Positions 11,035-21,795 of a stretch of DNA of 64,000 nt are shown here, in pieces (positions within the stretch are counted from its first letter, which is position 1; every line of letters starts with the position of its first letter). The notes under the pieces are model-generated. The model did not search any database. It worked only from the letters and a program-made list of their open reading frames with translations, and was not told the DNA's origin. Both the position numbers and the translations under genes were made by a program. The DNA comes from Isoetes taiwanensis (taxonomy: Eukaryota; Streptophyta; Lycopodiopsida; Isoetales; Isoetaceae). Where the stretch lies: assembly GCA_021234155.1 (NCBI GenBank), contig JAJEKV010000080.1, positions 1,286,182 to 1,350,181 on the forward strand, in the 5' to 3' direction.

Positions 11035-12107
11035 TTCTCGAATCTGCACCATATGATGCCTTCTTTGAACCGAATGATGAAGCTCAAGAAGGCAAGGATT
11101 TTCCTGTGATCTTTGCACGAAATGGAGTGTTATTTATTTGAACAAGATGTCTTTGGACATGAATGTGGGGAAAATTTTCCAACCCGCATGTGGATATGTA
11201 TGCGTGTAATTGGACTTTGAACTTGTTCATTTGTATGTGTAAGTCAAGTTAGTAATTTTATCCTTTTCAACTTGTTATAGGTGCCCGCAGCTTCGTGTTC
11301 CGTGATGATAAGAAGGCCGACGCCCGGTTCTTCCCAGGGACAACTTCATGGAATTTGCAAAGATGGACCAAGGCAAGTTTAAAAAGATAAATCTATGGCA
11401 GCCTCCGAGCGTGGAAGAGATATTGTAAAGGTAGCTCTTACAGGGGATAAATGGGCTGAAGTACGATGGATCATGATTCCAATGCTATGTAGAGTTCTTG
11501 AACATCACACTTTGGCCATCTTCAACATGGCACTTACTAAGAGTAAGAACACCATCAACATTCGGATCTTCAATTCGCCGAGGACATTGACATTGACATG
11601 CTTGCACTTAAGAGGTATTTTGTATTTCACATCTCCTTTTATTAATATTGAGTGGATTGGATACCATGTTAGCAAACTTCTTTCATTCATTTGCTACAAA
11701 ATAGATCCTGGTCTTTTGCGTGCTCCACATCCTCACTATGGCACGCTGGTTGTGTCGAAAGTGTCCCACTTTTTGAAGACAAAATCCTTCACCGGTTGTG
11801 AAGATTCATAAGTGTCCACAGCCAGAAAGATGGGGATTCATGTGGCCTCTATGTTGCGGCTTATATGCGAAGTTTGTAGACACAATCGCGTGTGTGGTAA
11901 AACTACCAATGTGAGTGTCTCACTTCTTTTGTCTTGCAAACAAATGGTTTTTAATACTTATTATATAAGTATTGTTGTCACATTTGCAGATTACCCGAAA
12001 CTGGTTCTTGCCAAAGTATACGGAGGATCGTCGTGATGTTCTCATCCAAGCACTACTTCAGGAGTTAGACCACATTCACATCGCACCCGAAACCATTAGA
12101 CCACCCG
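11035..12107 (+). pseudogene. Ulp1/C48 cysteine-protease-like region
   Basis: Segments resemble the SUMO-protease-type C48 peptidase fold found in many plant DNA transposons. IMIPMLC...EHHTLAIFNM (from about 11,470) matches the strand-and-histidine motif. IRIFNS stands where the catalytic Asp is expected, here Asn. DGDSCGLYVAAYM (11,829-11,867) matches the catalytic cysteine motif D-x-x-C-G. The Trp usually after the His is absent. A later exon, 11,990-12,107 (ITRNWFLPKYTEDRRDVLI), has good splice sites and joins the FCP1-like exon in phase. The pieces lie in different frames, so at least two frameshifts have accumulated. The assignment rests on motifs only. Confidence 0.55.
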
Positions 12108-12269
12108 GTACTAATAAATGTATTTTGAAACAAACCTATCCCTATTGTCAATGCTAAACACTATTTGATTATAAAATACACATTTTTTCATTGAATTTTA
12201 ATGAATAAAATCTCTTTTTATTCAACTGCACTATACTTTATTGATAAATTGCATGTTCTTTCATATCAG

Positions 12270-12958
12270 GTGTACAGAAAAGGTTGATAGTGTTTGATAT
12301 CAATAATGTTTTGGCAAAACAAATACATAGGACTTTGGTATCAGATGATCAGCTAGTTGGAAATTATGACATAATAGGCAAGAAAGTGTTGTTTTTAAGG
12401 CCCCACCTAGATGAATTCCTGGAATTTGTATTTGAACACTTTGAAGTAGGAATATGGTCATCAATAGCTCCATGGAACCTATCAAGAGTAGTGGATAAAA
12501 TCTTCACAATGACGCAGATAAGGGACTTAAGGTTCACCTTTGATGGAAGCCATTGTTTGGAGCTGCCTTTCCGGATTGCAGCATATGAAGACAAACCTTT
12601 GTATCTGAAGCCAATTGAGTTTATATACGAGAAGTATCCAGACAGGAATGACAGCAACACACTAATAGTAGACGACTCCGAGTACAAGATGCTCTTCAAT
12701 CCCAACGAAAATTGCATATGCCCACCTTCATGGCAGGAAAGTGATGTTGAAGACACAGGTCTCTTGACACTTCTGAAACCATGGCTAGAGGGTTTGTTGA
12801 TAGCACCAGACCTGCAACAGTATGTGAAGCAGAATCCTTTACGCAATCCAACCGATGTACTAACAACAGTTGTCTGGGGGCAAATGCTTTCAGAGGGCTA
12901 CAAGGACAGAGATGGCATGTCCAGGCTATGGACAAGCTGCAAGAAAGTAACATATTGA
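12270..12958 (+). CDS. FCP1/NIF-type HAD-like phosphatase domain exon
   Basis: One long exon (acceptor ...atatcag, stop TGA at 12956) encodes a domain of the FCP1/NIF HAD-like family, which includes RNA polymerase II CTD phosphatases. Seen in order are IVFDINNVLA (nucleophile loop, D-x-N rather than D-x-D), RPHLDEFLEFVFEHFEVGIWSS, DGSHCLELPF, KDxP-like DKPLYLKPIEF, and SNTLIVDDSEYKMLFNP with the DDS-x-x-K acidic motif. A plant class with D-x-N-G-L-L at the nucleophile is known and this protein resembles it. Loss of the general acid Asp suggests reduced or altered catalysis. The exon joins 11990-12107 in phase (RPPG/VQKRL). It is the best preserved part of the left arm. Confidence 0.75.
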
Positions 12959-12989
12959 AACAGCAGAATAGTATGTACTGGCTTCACAT

Positions 12990-13830
12990 CGGCTGTGACC
13001 AGATTTCACACTGACCCCAATTTTTGGTCCACAGTTGTTTTTTAGTTGTACGGAAGTGTTGTTTTATGCCAAAAACAATACCAAAATGGCCCCAAAAGTC
13101 CACGTGGCCCGTTTATCCGGATTTGCACAAAGAGACAGTGATTTTTTGGCAAAAACATTCCACTGTGGTTTTTCTGGCAGCTTTTTGTTTTTGATCAACG
13201 TGTCCTTTTTTTCACTATTGTTTTTCACGAACTTTTGTCAACGTGTGGTTTTTTCTTGACTGTTGTTTTTTGGAGGAGCCACGCGTTGTTTGTATTCCAA
13301 AAAACACATGTAGGTTTGAATATTAATACGTGGAAAATTGAAAAAGAATAGGCTTTTTTTCCCTTTTCAATGTGTGTTGTTTTGTTTTCTCCACTTGTAG
13401 TTCTTTAAGTTAACATTGTTTTCACAAAAGAAAATACGTAATATCTAAGAAATCCACATGTATTATTTTAGAATAATTGTTGTTTTCAAATGTTGTTTTA
13501 CTACGACAATATGTAGTTATTAGATATATCTTTTTTTTCTATATGTATTATGTTTTTTCTTTACATGTTGGTTTTAAAAGTTATCATTGTTTTCTTAAAA
13601 AACAATACGTAGTTTTAAAGAAACCCACATATAGGGAACATTGTTTTCCTTGATTTGATATGTAACTATTAAGAAGTAGACACGTTGTTTCTTAATAGAA
13701 TAGAATAGAATACATTTATGTCCCTTGTGCCGTAAGGCCCCTGGACTTGTGTAGCATGGGCGAGCTCCCTAAAAGGGTGCTACTAGCACATCACGTTGTT
13801 TTAATGTAGCCTTTTCTGAAGGCTGACTTT
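12990..13830 (+). repeat. 3' module of the left arm (T/G-rich, TTTTGGTCCACAGTTG)
   Basis: Just after the FCP1-like stop comes CACACTGACCCCAATTTTTG then GTCCACAGTTG. The same block occurs at 30,195-30,245 (minus strand, after the transposase gene) and at 49,845-49,905 (plus strand). It is followed by a T/G-rich tract with recurring TGTTGTTTT and ACATGTAG words up to the LINE-B insertion. It may be a shared 3'-end/termination or central repeat region of this transposon family. Confidence 0.6.
13691..13791 (-). mobile_element. SINE-like (short retroposon) insert, 101 bp
   Basis: The insert is flanked by a perfect 10-bp duplication, CACGTTGTTT (13681-13690 and 13792-13801). Read on the minus strand it ends in a TATTCTATTCTATTCT tail, a short tandem 3' tail as seen in some SINEs and LINEs. 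It contains GGGGCCTTACGGCACAAG before the tail. It is probably a SINE or a heavily 5'-truncated LINE copy. Confidence 0.8.
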
Positions 13831-14223
13831 TTTTTTTCCTTTAATACCAGCACCCCGCTTTACCTCGGCTTCTTGGCCGTGCAGTGATGCGTCGTTATCA
13901 ATCAGCTTTTAGCTGAGCAATTTGTGTGAGGCTATATGACCCGTATTGTACAGATCATATTACAAGCCCTCTTTCACCGTGTGTACCTCTCTAATCCGGT
14001 CATCATTCTTTGGATCGATCTCGCCGGATCCCGTAACGATTCTCATCATCTTCATCATCCCGTGGATTGGTTCCCCACTTTATATTTCTATATACGCCCC
14101 GATGTCCCCATAGATCGGACGCCAAGTTAATCATGTGGTTTTCATCCTCTATTCCCCCCGCCACAAATTCTCGTGATATCCCGCCCCTCCCCGTCTATCC
14201 CTCTCCACCGCCCTTTTCGATTC

Positions 14224-15990
14224 TTAGATCGTGACTTCCCATCCCCGACCGACCAAGTATGTCCCTTCGTTTCTTCCCCAATATGTTATCGGTACACCCG
14301 TGTCCCATTTGTTGGTCGGGTTAAAACTTGTATGCGAGCCGCCTGTCTTGGGTCTCAGATGTCTCTGTGACCATGCTCTTGTCGCTATGTCCGCCCACTC
14401 CTCATTCCACTGCTCTTCTTCTATCAGGTTACTCAGGTTTAGTCCCATCTGCCTGGTCCATGTTGCCACCTCTCTTAACCATCCAGTGCCTTCAAGGATG
14501 TGTGATTTTGCTGATTCGGTGATTGCAATGCTGGACAGTTTCCCTTGGATGTCTCCAGCGTTGTCTCTGAGCAGGTATCTTATGGTTCTCTCCCATGCTC
14601 TCACTTCCATCGGCCTTTGCCCTGTTTCGAGGACCATGATTTGCCGCTGGCGTGTTTGTTCTTACCCCAATTTCGCCTGTGCCATTGTCTAAAAATTCCT
14701 TCCCCGCTTTTCCCAGTTTCTTTTTACATTTAAGCCTCGCCCCCATGCTTACGCCTCCGCATAACCGGGTGGTGGCTATCGCTGCACTAAATAGGTAACA
14801 TTTGATGTCCCAATCAGTTATTCGACTTCTGTTACAGAAGTTTTTCATGTTAAAGTAACTTCCTATAGCTGATTGGAATCTGGCGTTAGCTCCTTTGGCC
14901 CATTTCCCTGTGCCATGTGCATCATAACCTAGATATCTGTATTCTATTGTTGTTTTTGCTAGGTTCACTGTTAGCCCTGTATCTTCACAAAATTGTTCCG
15001 CATTTTTGAGCAACTGCATTCCTTTGTTTTTGTTGCCATCATACTAAGATCGTCAGATATAGCATTATTGGTACCTTAGTGTCTCCCAAAGTGTGGGGGG
15101 GCATACTCGCCCCTTGCTGATCCGTTATGTATCCCCTGTAGTGCATCTATGTATATTCCAAAGCGAGTTGGGGATAACGGGCATCCCCGCTTCACACACC
15201 TGTGTCACATATTATCGGCTGTCCTTCCCGCTCCATCTTAGCATACACCTTGTGGTACAGTCTTTTGCGATCGATCCTACCATGCTTTCTGGGGCTTGTA
15301 TATCCATCGGTCTTTTTAGCAGCTTCTCTCTGGGATCAGACAAACGCTTTTCTGAAATCTACAAAGCAGCAGATTATTTTCTTTCCATGCGCTTTGTTCT
15401 GCTCTATTAGTATCCGAAGGGTCACGAGATGATCTGTGGTTGAGTGCTCTGGTCTGAACCCAGCTTGCCCTTGTGCTCTCACATTTCCTTCCTCTGCCCA
15501 TTTCTTTAGTTTGTTATCCAGTACCTTTCCAAACCATTTTGCGAAAATCGAGCTTACCATTATCGTCCTATAGTTCCCTGGATCTTTTCTATTCCCCGCT
15601 TTATGTAGGGGTATGACTCTGTTGTATGTCCATCCGTCTGAGCCCCAGATGTATGATGCCATTAAAAATGTCATTGCCTGCGCCAATTTCTCGTCTTAAA
15701 CAAGATTTCAGCAATTCCACGGTCAGGCCGTATAAATCTGGTGCTTTGTGATTAGCCATCTTGTTTAGGGCTAACATTACTTCCAACATATTGAAGCATG
15801 GTTTGTCCGGGTCATGCTGTATTGGTATTGGTACCCGGTGGCGTTTTGTCTTATATAATTTGTCTAGATATGTCTCCCATCCCTCGGTTCCAATGTCATC
15901 TTGTTCGTCCCTTGCTTTTACATTGCTACCCCCTCCTTTGTTTTTGAATCCTCCGAATCTTCGGGCTGTTTTCTCGCCAGTTTTTCCCAT
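14224..15990 (-). pseudogene. LINE-B reverse transcriptase, multiply broken
   Basis: RT motifs are spread over several frames. Around 15.9-15.6 kb lie NKMANHKAPDLYGLTVELLK (block with K-A-P-D). Around 15.6-15.35 kb lie RVIPLHKAG, NYRTIMVSSIFAKWFGKVL, GQAGFRPEHSTTDHLVTLR and CCFVDFRKAF. The region of the catalytic box reads as a degenerate SDD near 15,045. The thumb-like region QFCEDTGLTVNLAKT follows at about 15.0 kb. Many frameshifts and stops show an old, dead copy. Confidence 0.8.
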
Positions 15991-16340
15991 GTACCATTGG
16001 TGTCAGAAAGGTGTTATTGTATCTTTTCTTCTTTAGTAACCTTATGTATGTCTGCCTTCTCTTCTCGGTATGTCTCCCCTCCCCTTATGCTTTCTTAATT
16101 TCCTCTTGTGTTCTCTCGTTTCGTCATCATACCATCTTGAAGCTGAATGCCCCTGTTCTTCCTAATTTTGATCCTTCTCCCAAACACATCTGCTGCTACC
16201 CTTATCATTATGTCATTGAGGGTATTCCCATTATCAATTGCATTGTGCTCCCCCCAATCCCATTTTCCCATTTCCTCCTTGATCATTTGGGTAAAGGTTT
16301 TGCAGATCTTTCACGGAATTGAATTCTTACCCCGTCTTTG

Positions 16341-17120
16341 TTATCCTTCTTTATTTCTGTGCCATCCTTTTGTGGCCTCATCCAATCTAAATGTTAGTTT
16401 GATCGGTCTATGGCTTTCCCTTTTCCTAGTCGGCCATTCCTGTAGCATTAGCCCTTCTATCTTTTCCGCTGCTTGGTCGCTCAAAATTATATAATCCACT
16501 ATGCTCTTACCATGTGAGTTTTGGCTCGTAAAACCTCCCGATCCCCTCCATTTTTTCGTGCCATTAGCTATGATCCCCCCCGTTGTCGCGTGCGGGACTT
16601 CCAAAGAATAGCTCACCTAGCGTTGACCTCAGCCTTATCTTCTCAGATCCCTCGCCATTCCCGTGTCCTCCGTGTACACTATCTGACCATCTTTCTCATC
16701 CGCGTGCGTAATTTGTGCTTGTTCCTGTCTGGTTCTGGCATTTAGATCTCCTACTATAATCATTGGTCCTTGTCCCTTCCATTTCGTTATGTTCTCTCCC
16801 AGTTCCAGCAATTCCAGCTTATCGCTGTTTGGCGGGTAATATGCAATTATCGGGAACTACCTCTTGTTTGTTTTTCAATTGAATATTCAAAACCATATAT
16901 CTTTTATTGATATCCTCGAATGTAACATACATGCATTGTGAGCCGCACTATTCTTTTTTATATAACAAGCCGGACACTGCACTCCCTCTCCCTTTCTTGA
17001 AATCCCCTGTCTTTCCAACATGTAAAAAATTGGTACCCTTCCTCCTCTCCGTAACCTTTTAGTGTTATGCTCCCATGTCTCGCCAAACATATTATGTCGC
17101 GGCCTGTGGGCACCTTCCAT
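16341..17120 (-). pseudogene. LINE-B endonuclease, broken
   Basis: APE-type endonuclease motifs are seen in successive frames: FGETWEHNTKRL and GRVPIFYMLERQG (about 17.1-16.95 kb), PMIIVGDLNAR (about 16,775-16,740), and HGKSIVDYIILSDQA followed by ESHRPIKLTF (about 16.52-16.39 kb). These correspond to the E-T/W, G-D-x-N and S-D-H sites that form the nuclease active centre. The order agrees with the minus-strand LINE layout. Confidence 0.75.
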
Positions 17121-17615
17121 CTTTCTCCATCATCCCATGGGTAGGTGCAGACAGTTCAAGACCATAATGTCACGCTTTTTCCCCAGAGGTTGCTCGCCGG
17201 GTCTCCATGTTTTCTGTGCCATTCCCCATTCTCCTTGGCCTCCCCCTGGTTTTCATTGTCGGGGTTGGCCCTTCGAGCCCTGCTTGATTTGTTCGCTCTT
17301 CGTTTCCCCCGTTTCCGCTTCCTCCTATTGCTCTGTTCTGGTTCCCATCTACCGTGATTGCTCTTAGTGCCTCCCTCTGCATTCTGTTCTCCAGCACCTG
17401 TTGTATGGGTTTCATGAGATGTGAATTTTCCTTCTCTGCTCCCGTTGGTTTTGCTACCCCCTGCAACCCTTCCGTCTGCTCCTGCGGTTGAGTCCCTTGC
17501 TCTCTTACCCTTTTGTGTATGTATACCTTGCCATTCTTGACCCCTGCTTGTATCCCTGCTTGGTTCAGTTCCCTGGCTTTGGCCAATTCCCCCGTAGCCC
17601 CCTGTCTGCATCAGA

Positions 17616-18264
17616 TCATGTTAATGCCTCCTGTACTTTGATTCCATTCCTCAATCTGGATCCCATCCGTAAGATCCTCTCCTTGGTTGCCATGTCCCTC
17701 AATGTCAGGTTTATGTGCCTCGATCTCCCCCTCCATTGGCCCGATCGGAGGGCTTTGACGATGACGCCCCTGTGTTCCTTGAACACCGTCTCTATCACTT
17801 CTGCAGTAACTCGATATATATCCTCATTAGGCCTCTCTGCTATCCCAATTAGCCTAACATCATGTTTAATCTTATTCTGCTCCTCATACTCCAATAAATG
17901 TGGTTTTATCCTATCATATGACTCCCATGCATCCAGCTCAACATTTGATTTCTCTAATTCAACCAACCTTTGCAGGATCTTTGCTTTCTCCTCTTCGATC
18001 TCGTCCATTCTCATTTTGCATTTCCTCGTTCATCTTCTCCACCCCTCCTACTCTCACGTCCATGCTAGTGATGGCTACTTTGTTGCTGTTACAAGTCTCA
18101 GCCAATGCGTTGAGTGCATCCAAGTTCGGGATCTTTGCCTCTAGCCGTTTATCCATTTGTGCCAGAAAGTCCCTAAGGTCTTGTTGACTCACCGGGGCTC
18201 TTGCCGCCTCCAATCTCCTCTGCTGGCTACAGTTGATGCTATCGGCCATCACCCTCATTTGCAA
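17616..18264 (-). pseudogene. LINE-B ORF1-like coiled-coil/RRM-like protein, broken
   Basis: Two overlapping frames encode an N-terminal coiled coil (DLRDFLAQMDKRLEAKIPNL, then MDEIEEEKAKILQRLVELEK) followed by VRLIGIAERPNEDIYRVTAE and RSRHINLTLRDMATKERILR. This resembles the coiled-coil, RRM-like and C-terminal arrangement of L1-type ORF1 RNA chaperones (Transposase_22-like). It differs from LINE-A, which has a zinc-knuckle gag-like ORF1. A Gly/Arg/Lys-rich spacer lies between it and the endonuclease (about 17.15-17.61 kb). Confidence 0.6.
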
Positions 18265-18739
18265 GAGAATCCTGTGCAGAAAGACTTTAAGCAGTGCGTT
18301 CGTGCTAGACTCTTGCTTGTGAAATAACCGTCGTTTCCCCCTAAGACTATATATATTTGCTGCTTCTAAACGGTATTTTTATTGATGATTACCGTTCTGA
18401 TTTGAATTTCAAATTTTAAAATTCAAAATTCAAAAGGCCCTAATTAGTTTCGTCCGTCCCTTTTTATTGTCACTCAGTTCTTTTCGTCCGTTGCCCAAGG
18501 TTGATCCTCTCGGGTTTCTCGAGTCTGAGTGGTTGGGTAGATGCTTGTCTGTATTGATTACGCTAGTATTTTCGTCTGTTCTGAGATTCTGTACCTGCAA
18601 TTTTTGTAGTTCTGTGTTCCTGTATTTCTGTGCATGTATCGTTCTGTTGAGCTGTGCTCGTGCTCCCTAGTCTGTGGTGAGGGGTAAACCCCCCCTTGTC
18701 CATACTTTTCCCCGATCCATGGTGTCGGCAATTTCGTCA

Positions 18740-19120
18740 TCTGGGGTATTCTTCATACCTCTTTAGAAGTCATATATTGTTTACAAATATTGTACCGTTA
18801 GTTATATTGAGTTTTTAGTGGTCCGGGTTACCAGTTGGTGGGTCTAGCCCTCGCTATCCTGGTGTACGGCGGAGGCTTGGCCTCACTGTCCCGTAACTTG
18901 TTCCCGTCCACCTTTTACTCTGTGTTGCCATACATCAGTAATTGAGGTATTCTTCATACCCCGCTGTACAAGTCATATGCCGTTCTCCATGTGTTGATGA
19001 GTTTTTGGTGGTCCGGGTTACCAGTTGGTGGGTCTAGCCCTCGCTATCCTGGTGTACGGCGGAGGCATAGCCTCTCTGTCCCGTATCTTGCCCCGTCCGC
19101 CTTTTACTCTGAAATCCTTT
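18740..19120. repeat. About 190-bp tandem repeats in the LINE-B leader
   Basis: The block GGTCCGGGTTACCAGTTGGT and its continuation occurs at about 18,820 and again at about 19,010. A linked block, GTATTCTTCATACC, occurs at 18,747 and 18,938. The period is about 190 bp and the copies are nearly identical. Tandem monomers upstream of ORF1 are a known form of LINE 5' UTR promoter. Confidence 0.75.
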
Positions 19121-19429
19121 TGTTCTCTGCGTGCTTCTGCGTGTCCTTTCATCAATCTCCCTCTGCTTGTATCTTTTACGGGGCTTGTTATATCTGTCAA
19201 ATTATTCTTGTTCCTTTTCTATCTGTCACTTACCTGTCACCCATTATTTTGTATTTCCCTTATTTTGAGTGTTTTCGTCACCCTTCTCCTCCCGAGTCGA
19301 TATCTCCCGCAATATGGTCCTTTTGTCTATTTTTGCATGGTGTCTTTCCTGTTCCATGTCCCAATGCGGCCCGGCGTCGCCTGTAATATTTTCCTTCCCT
19401 ATGTTTACATCTTCTATCTTCTATCTTCT

Positions 19430-20960
19430 GTCTTCTAGTGTCGCTTAACAGCAGCATTATGCTCCTTCAGTAGGTCTTCAGTAGTCCTCATTTATGCTCT
19501 AAATTGCTAGAGTCCATAATTTCTATAATTTCCCAATGTAGCTGTTGTCTCAATGAAATAAAATATATGTGGCTTTTATTTAAATTTAGAGAAACAACCT
19601 GTTTGGTCCGCTCTGGAACATCTGTCTAACCAATCAAATATTGACACGTGGCAATTTTTCAAAAAAAAAAAAACAATTATTTATTAGCTATTGATAATTT
19701 CAATCTACTAAAAGGAAAAAGACATCATGGAGCAAGCATCATTTGAATGTCCACTAAACTCAAGTTTGCCTTTAAGTTTTGATCTTAATTGATTCCATAT
19801 TTAAACTCAAGCTTGCCTTGAAACACAGATTATATTTTCACAAATTTATATATTGTATAAACTCAATTTTGCTTTATTCAAATTCTTGCCATGGAGCTGA
19901 TTTGATACATAGTAAATGATATGCATATTCTTCTTTTCATGGCACTGCCGCCTTGCAAACCTGTCTGTTTCCTTTCATTATGCCAAAATATTCTGAAGAA
20001 AAGAAAGATCCCTTTAACAACCTTTGACAAGTTCGCATGTTTCAAATGGAGGGCTGCCAAATGCATTTTCTGCAGTTTCTAATCCTCTCTCTTCTGCATA
20101 ATAAAACACCGTGACAGTCACCCCCTTCATAGAAAAATGCTCTTCCTGCAAAACAAACACAATAGAATATTGAGTGCTCAATTGATCTTATTTTGAAGTA
20201 GACAGAACAATCGTATGCTCATTGCCAAATTTTGGACGGAACCTTTTATTCAAAAATTGGTTTAAAAAGACAACAATGTTCAAAAATTGGTTTAGAAAGA
20301 CAACAATGTTGGTCCTTTTCCAGTTTCAAAGGCATATCAAAAACAATTAGCTTGCAGTATTCTTACTACGTTCTAGTTTCATATTCATAGAAACAGACCG
20401 TCTATGTACTTTCTAGAAATACATCATGGGCATATGCAATCAGGGGAGGAAATAGAGAGTAGAATAAGATTTACCGATCCACGAGCCCCCTCCTGTGACA
20501 AGAGCTGCCAAGCCTTCTTCGATCCTCATTCCAGTCTACTCTGTTGGATTAAGTCATCTTTAAGGATCTGCAACGGAAGCTCCAAATGGGCGGACTAGGT
20601 CATCTGTCATTGAAAGAACAGATTAGATTTTTTACAAGATCAGGAGAGCAGACTGAATATGCTTTTTGCTGGAGTTACCTTGGAGTCCAAGCCATATCTT
20701 CTGCAGTCCTCTACCGCCATAGCCAGACCTCCAAACTCAGAACAATTAATTTCTTTGAGCACAAGGATATTCAGAATCTAGGCTGTCCAGATTGTCTTGT
20801 CCGGATTATTGCAGCTTACGTCCATTTGACTACCCTTCTCGTGATCCGTGGCGCGCCCGAGCCATTTTCGGGCTCCCATCGATGGATCTATGTAATGACC
20901 TTGATGTTCTTGATATTTTCCTGGCCTTTTTTACAGGCCATTTTATACCAGTTGATGCAG
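19430..20960. other. Unassigned AT-rich stretch of the giant transposon centre
   Basis: No gene is recognised. The region contains poly(A)/poly(T) runs and a duplicated CAAAAATTGGTTTA(G)AAAGACAACAATGTT unit at about 20,249-20,308. It lies between LINE-B and the CAAGG-rich tandem block and may contain remnants of the original centre of the transposon. Confidence 0.35.
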
Positions 20961-20984
20961 CGACAGAGCACCTACATCAAGAAG

Positions 20985-21310
20985 AAGCTTTGCCATCGCC
21001 AAGCAAAGGAGCTCTGCCGGATTCGCCAACGCCAAGGGGGCCATTGCCAAGGGGGAGAGGGAAACAAGGTGGAGGAAAGCAGAGGGAGAGAGGAAAACAC
21101 AGGGGAGGAGCTCTCACGGATTCGCCATCGCCAAGGGGCCATAGCCAAGGGGTAGAGAGGAAAAAAAGGGGAGGAAAGCACAGGGAGAGAGGAAAAACAT
21201 AGGGAGGAGCTCTGCCAGATTCGCCATCGCCAAGCGGCGCCATAGTCAAGGGGGAGAGAGGAAAAACACAGAGAGGAAAGCACAGGGCGGAGGGAAACAC
21301 ATGGCGCAAG
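20985..21310. repeat. Three imperfect tandem units of about 90-110 bp, purine-rich
   Basis: A unit with GGATTCGCCATCGCCAAGGG, then GGAGAGAGGAAAAACA and GGAGGAGCTCT recurs about three times. The strand bias (G/A-rich plus strand) keeps several frames open, which explains the Pro/Leu/Ser-rich open frames on the minus strand. No protein is inferred. Confidence 0.7.
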
Positions 21311-21544
21311 GCCAATCACATTAGAGGACTTGGATCAACATCTTAGCCGTTCATCGTGCTGTCAATCTCGACCATCAATTTCAAGGGCCAATATCTAACA
21401 TAATAAAATGGGGATGAAGATCTCAACCATCCATCTTGATGGTTTAATAAAATACTACTTGCATTTGCATGCATATTTTTTAAATATATATAATAGATTT
21501 TATCCCCCTTTTTTTTTCCTACTACAGAGGGCTATTGTTTCTCC

Positions 21545-21795
21545 TATTGTGCCCCACTCTTTTCTCTCTGCCGCCTTTTTATATACAACTCCCTACCCCT
21601 ACCCTTGAGGTATGGCCAGTGCCCATATATTTCTTCGGGGATGTCAGAGTAGCGATTGCCCTTGAAAACTATTTCTAGTCGATCCTTTAGGTGGATCTGG
21701 CTGCAATTGCCCCGCGAATCGGCGGCCAAGCTGGCAATGCACACGAAGTTGGTTTTGCTTGATCCGCTTACCACCGGTTTTCCTGTGTTCTTAAG
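21545..21795 (-). pseudogene. Unrecognised exon-like fragment
   Basis: The minus strand has an acceptor-like ...AAGAACACAG near 21,790, followed by a protein-like frame with SSKTNFVCIASLAADS, then RGNCSQIHLKDRLEIVFKGN and YSDIPEEIYGHWPYL. Composition and codon use look coding, but I do not recognise the family. It may be a captured host exon. Confidence 0.35.

Larger units (their letters stand above)
7910..12958 (+). pseudogene. Left-arm multi-exon gene of the giant transposon (RING-like, Ulp1-like, FCP1-like)
   Basis: A series of plus-strand exons with matching GT-AG introns covers most of the left arm. The 5' part (about 8030-8780) reads in one frame with several in-frame stops. It includes HVRCVNADEIFPDL and a charged coiled-coil-like stretch, and a possible start ATG lies at 7910 in another frame. 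Then follow a RING-like exon, Lys/Glu-rich exons, a Ulp1-like region with frameshifts and an intact-looking FCP1-like exon. I infer one gene from the continuous orientation and compatible splice phases; two adjacent genes are possible. The 5' stops and the Ulp1 frameshifts make it unlikely to be functional here. Confidence 0.6.
13829..19430 (-). mobile_element. LINE-B, a decayed non-LTR retrotransposon
   Basis: A poly(T) tract at about 13,829-13,838 marks the poly(A) 3' end on the minus strand. Upstream on that strand follow RT, endonuclease and coiled-coil ORF1 fragments in many frames, then a 5' leader with about 190-bp tandem units. The 5' boundary near 19.43 kb is approximate because no target duplication was found. 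It belongs to the same RT clade as LINE-C (shared NVRAQGQAGFRP/STTDHLVT motifs) but is much older. Confidence 0.8.

Noticed and set aside
13003-13045. Right-hand terminal repeat of a small transposon starting at 7579
   Set aside because: The matching inverted end is at 34,588-34,611 and LINE-A continuity requires the larger element; the 13.0-kb block is internal.
20977-21319. Two overlapping minus-strand frames rich in Cys, Phe, Pro and Leu
   Set aside because: They arise from purine-rich tandem repeats on the plus strand; no conserved motif.
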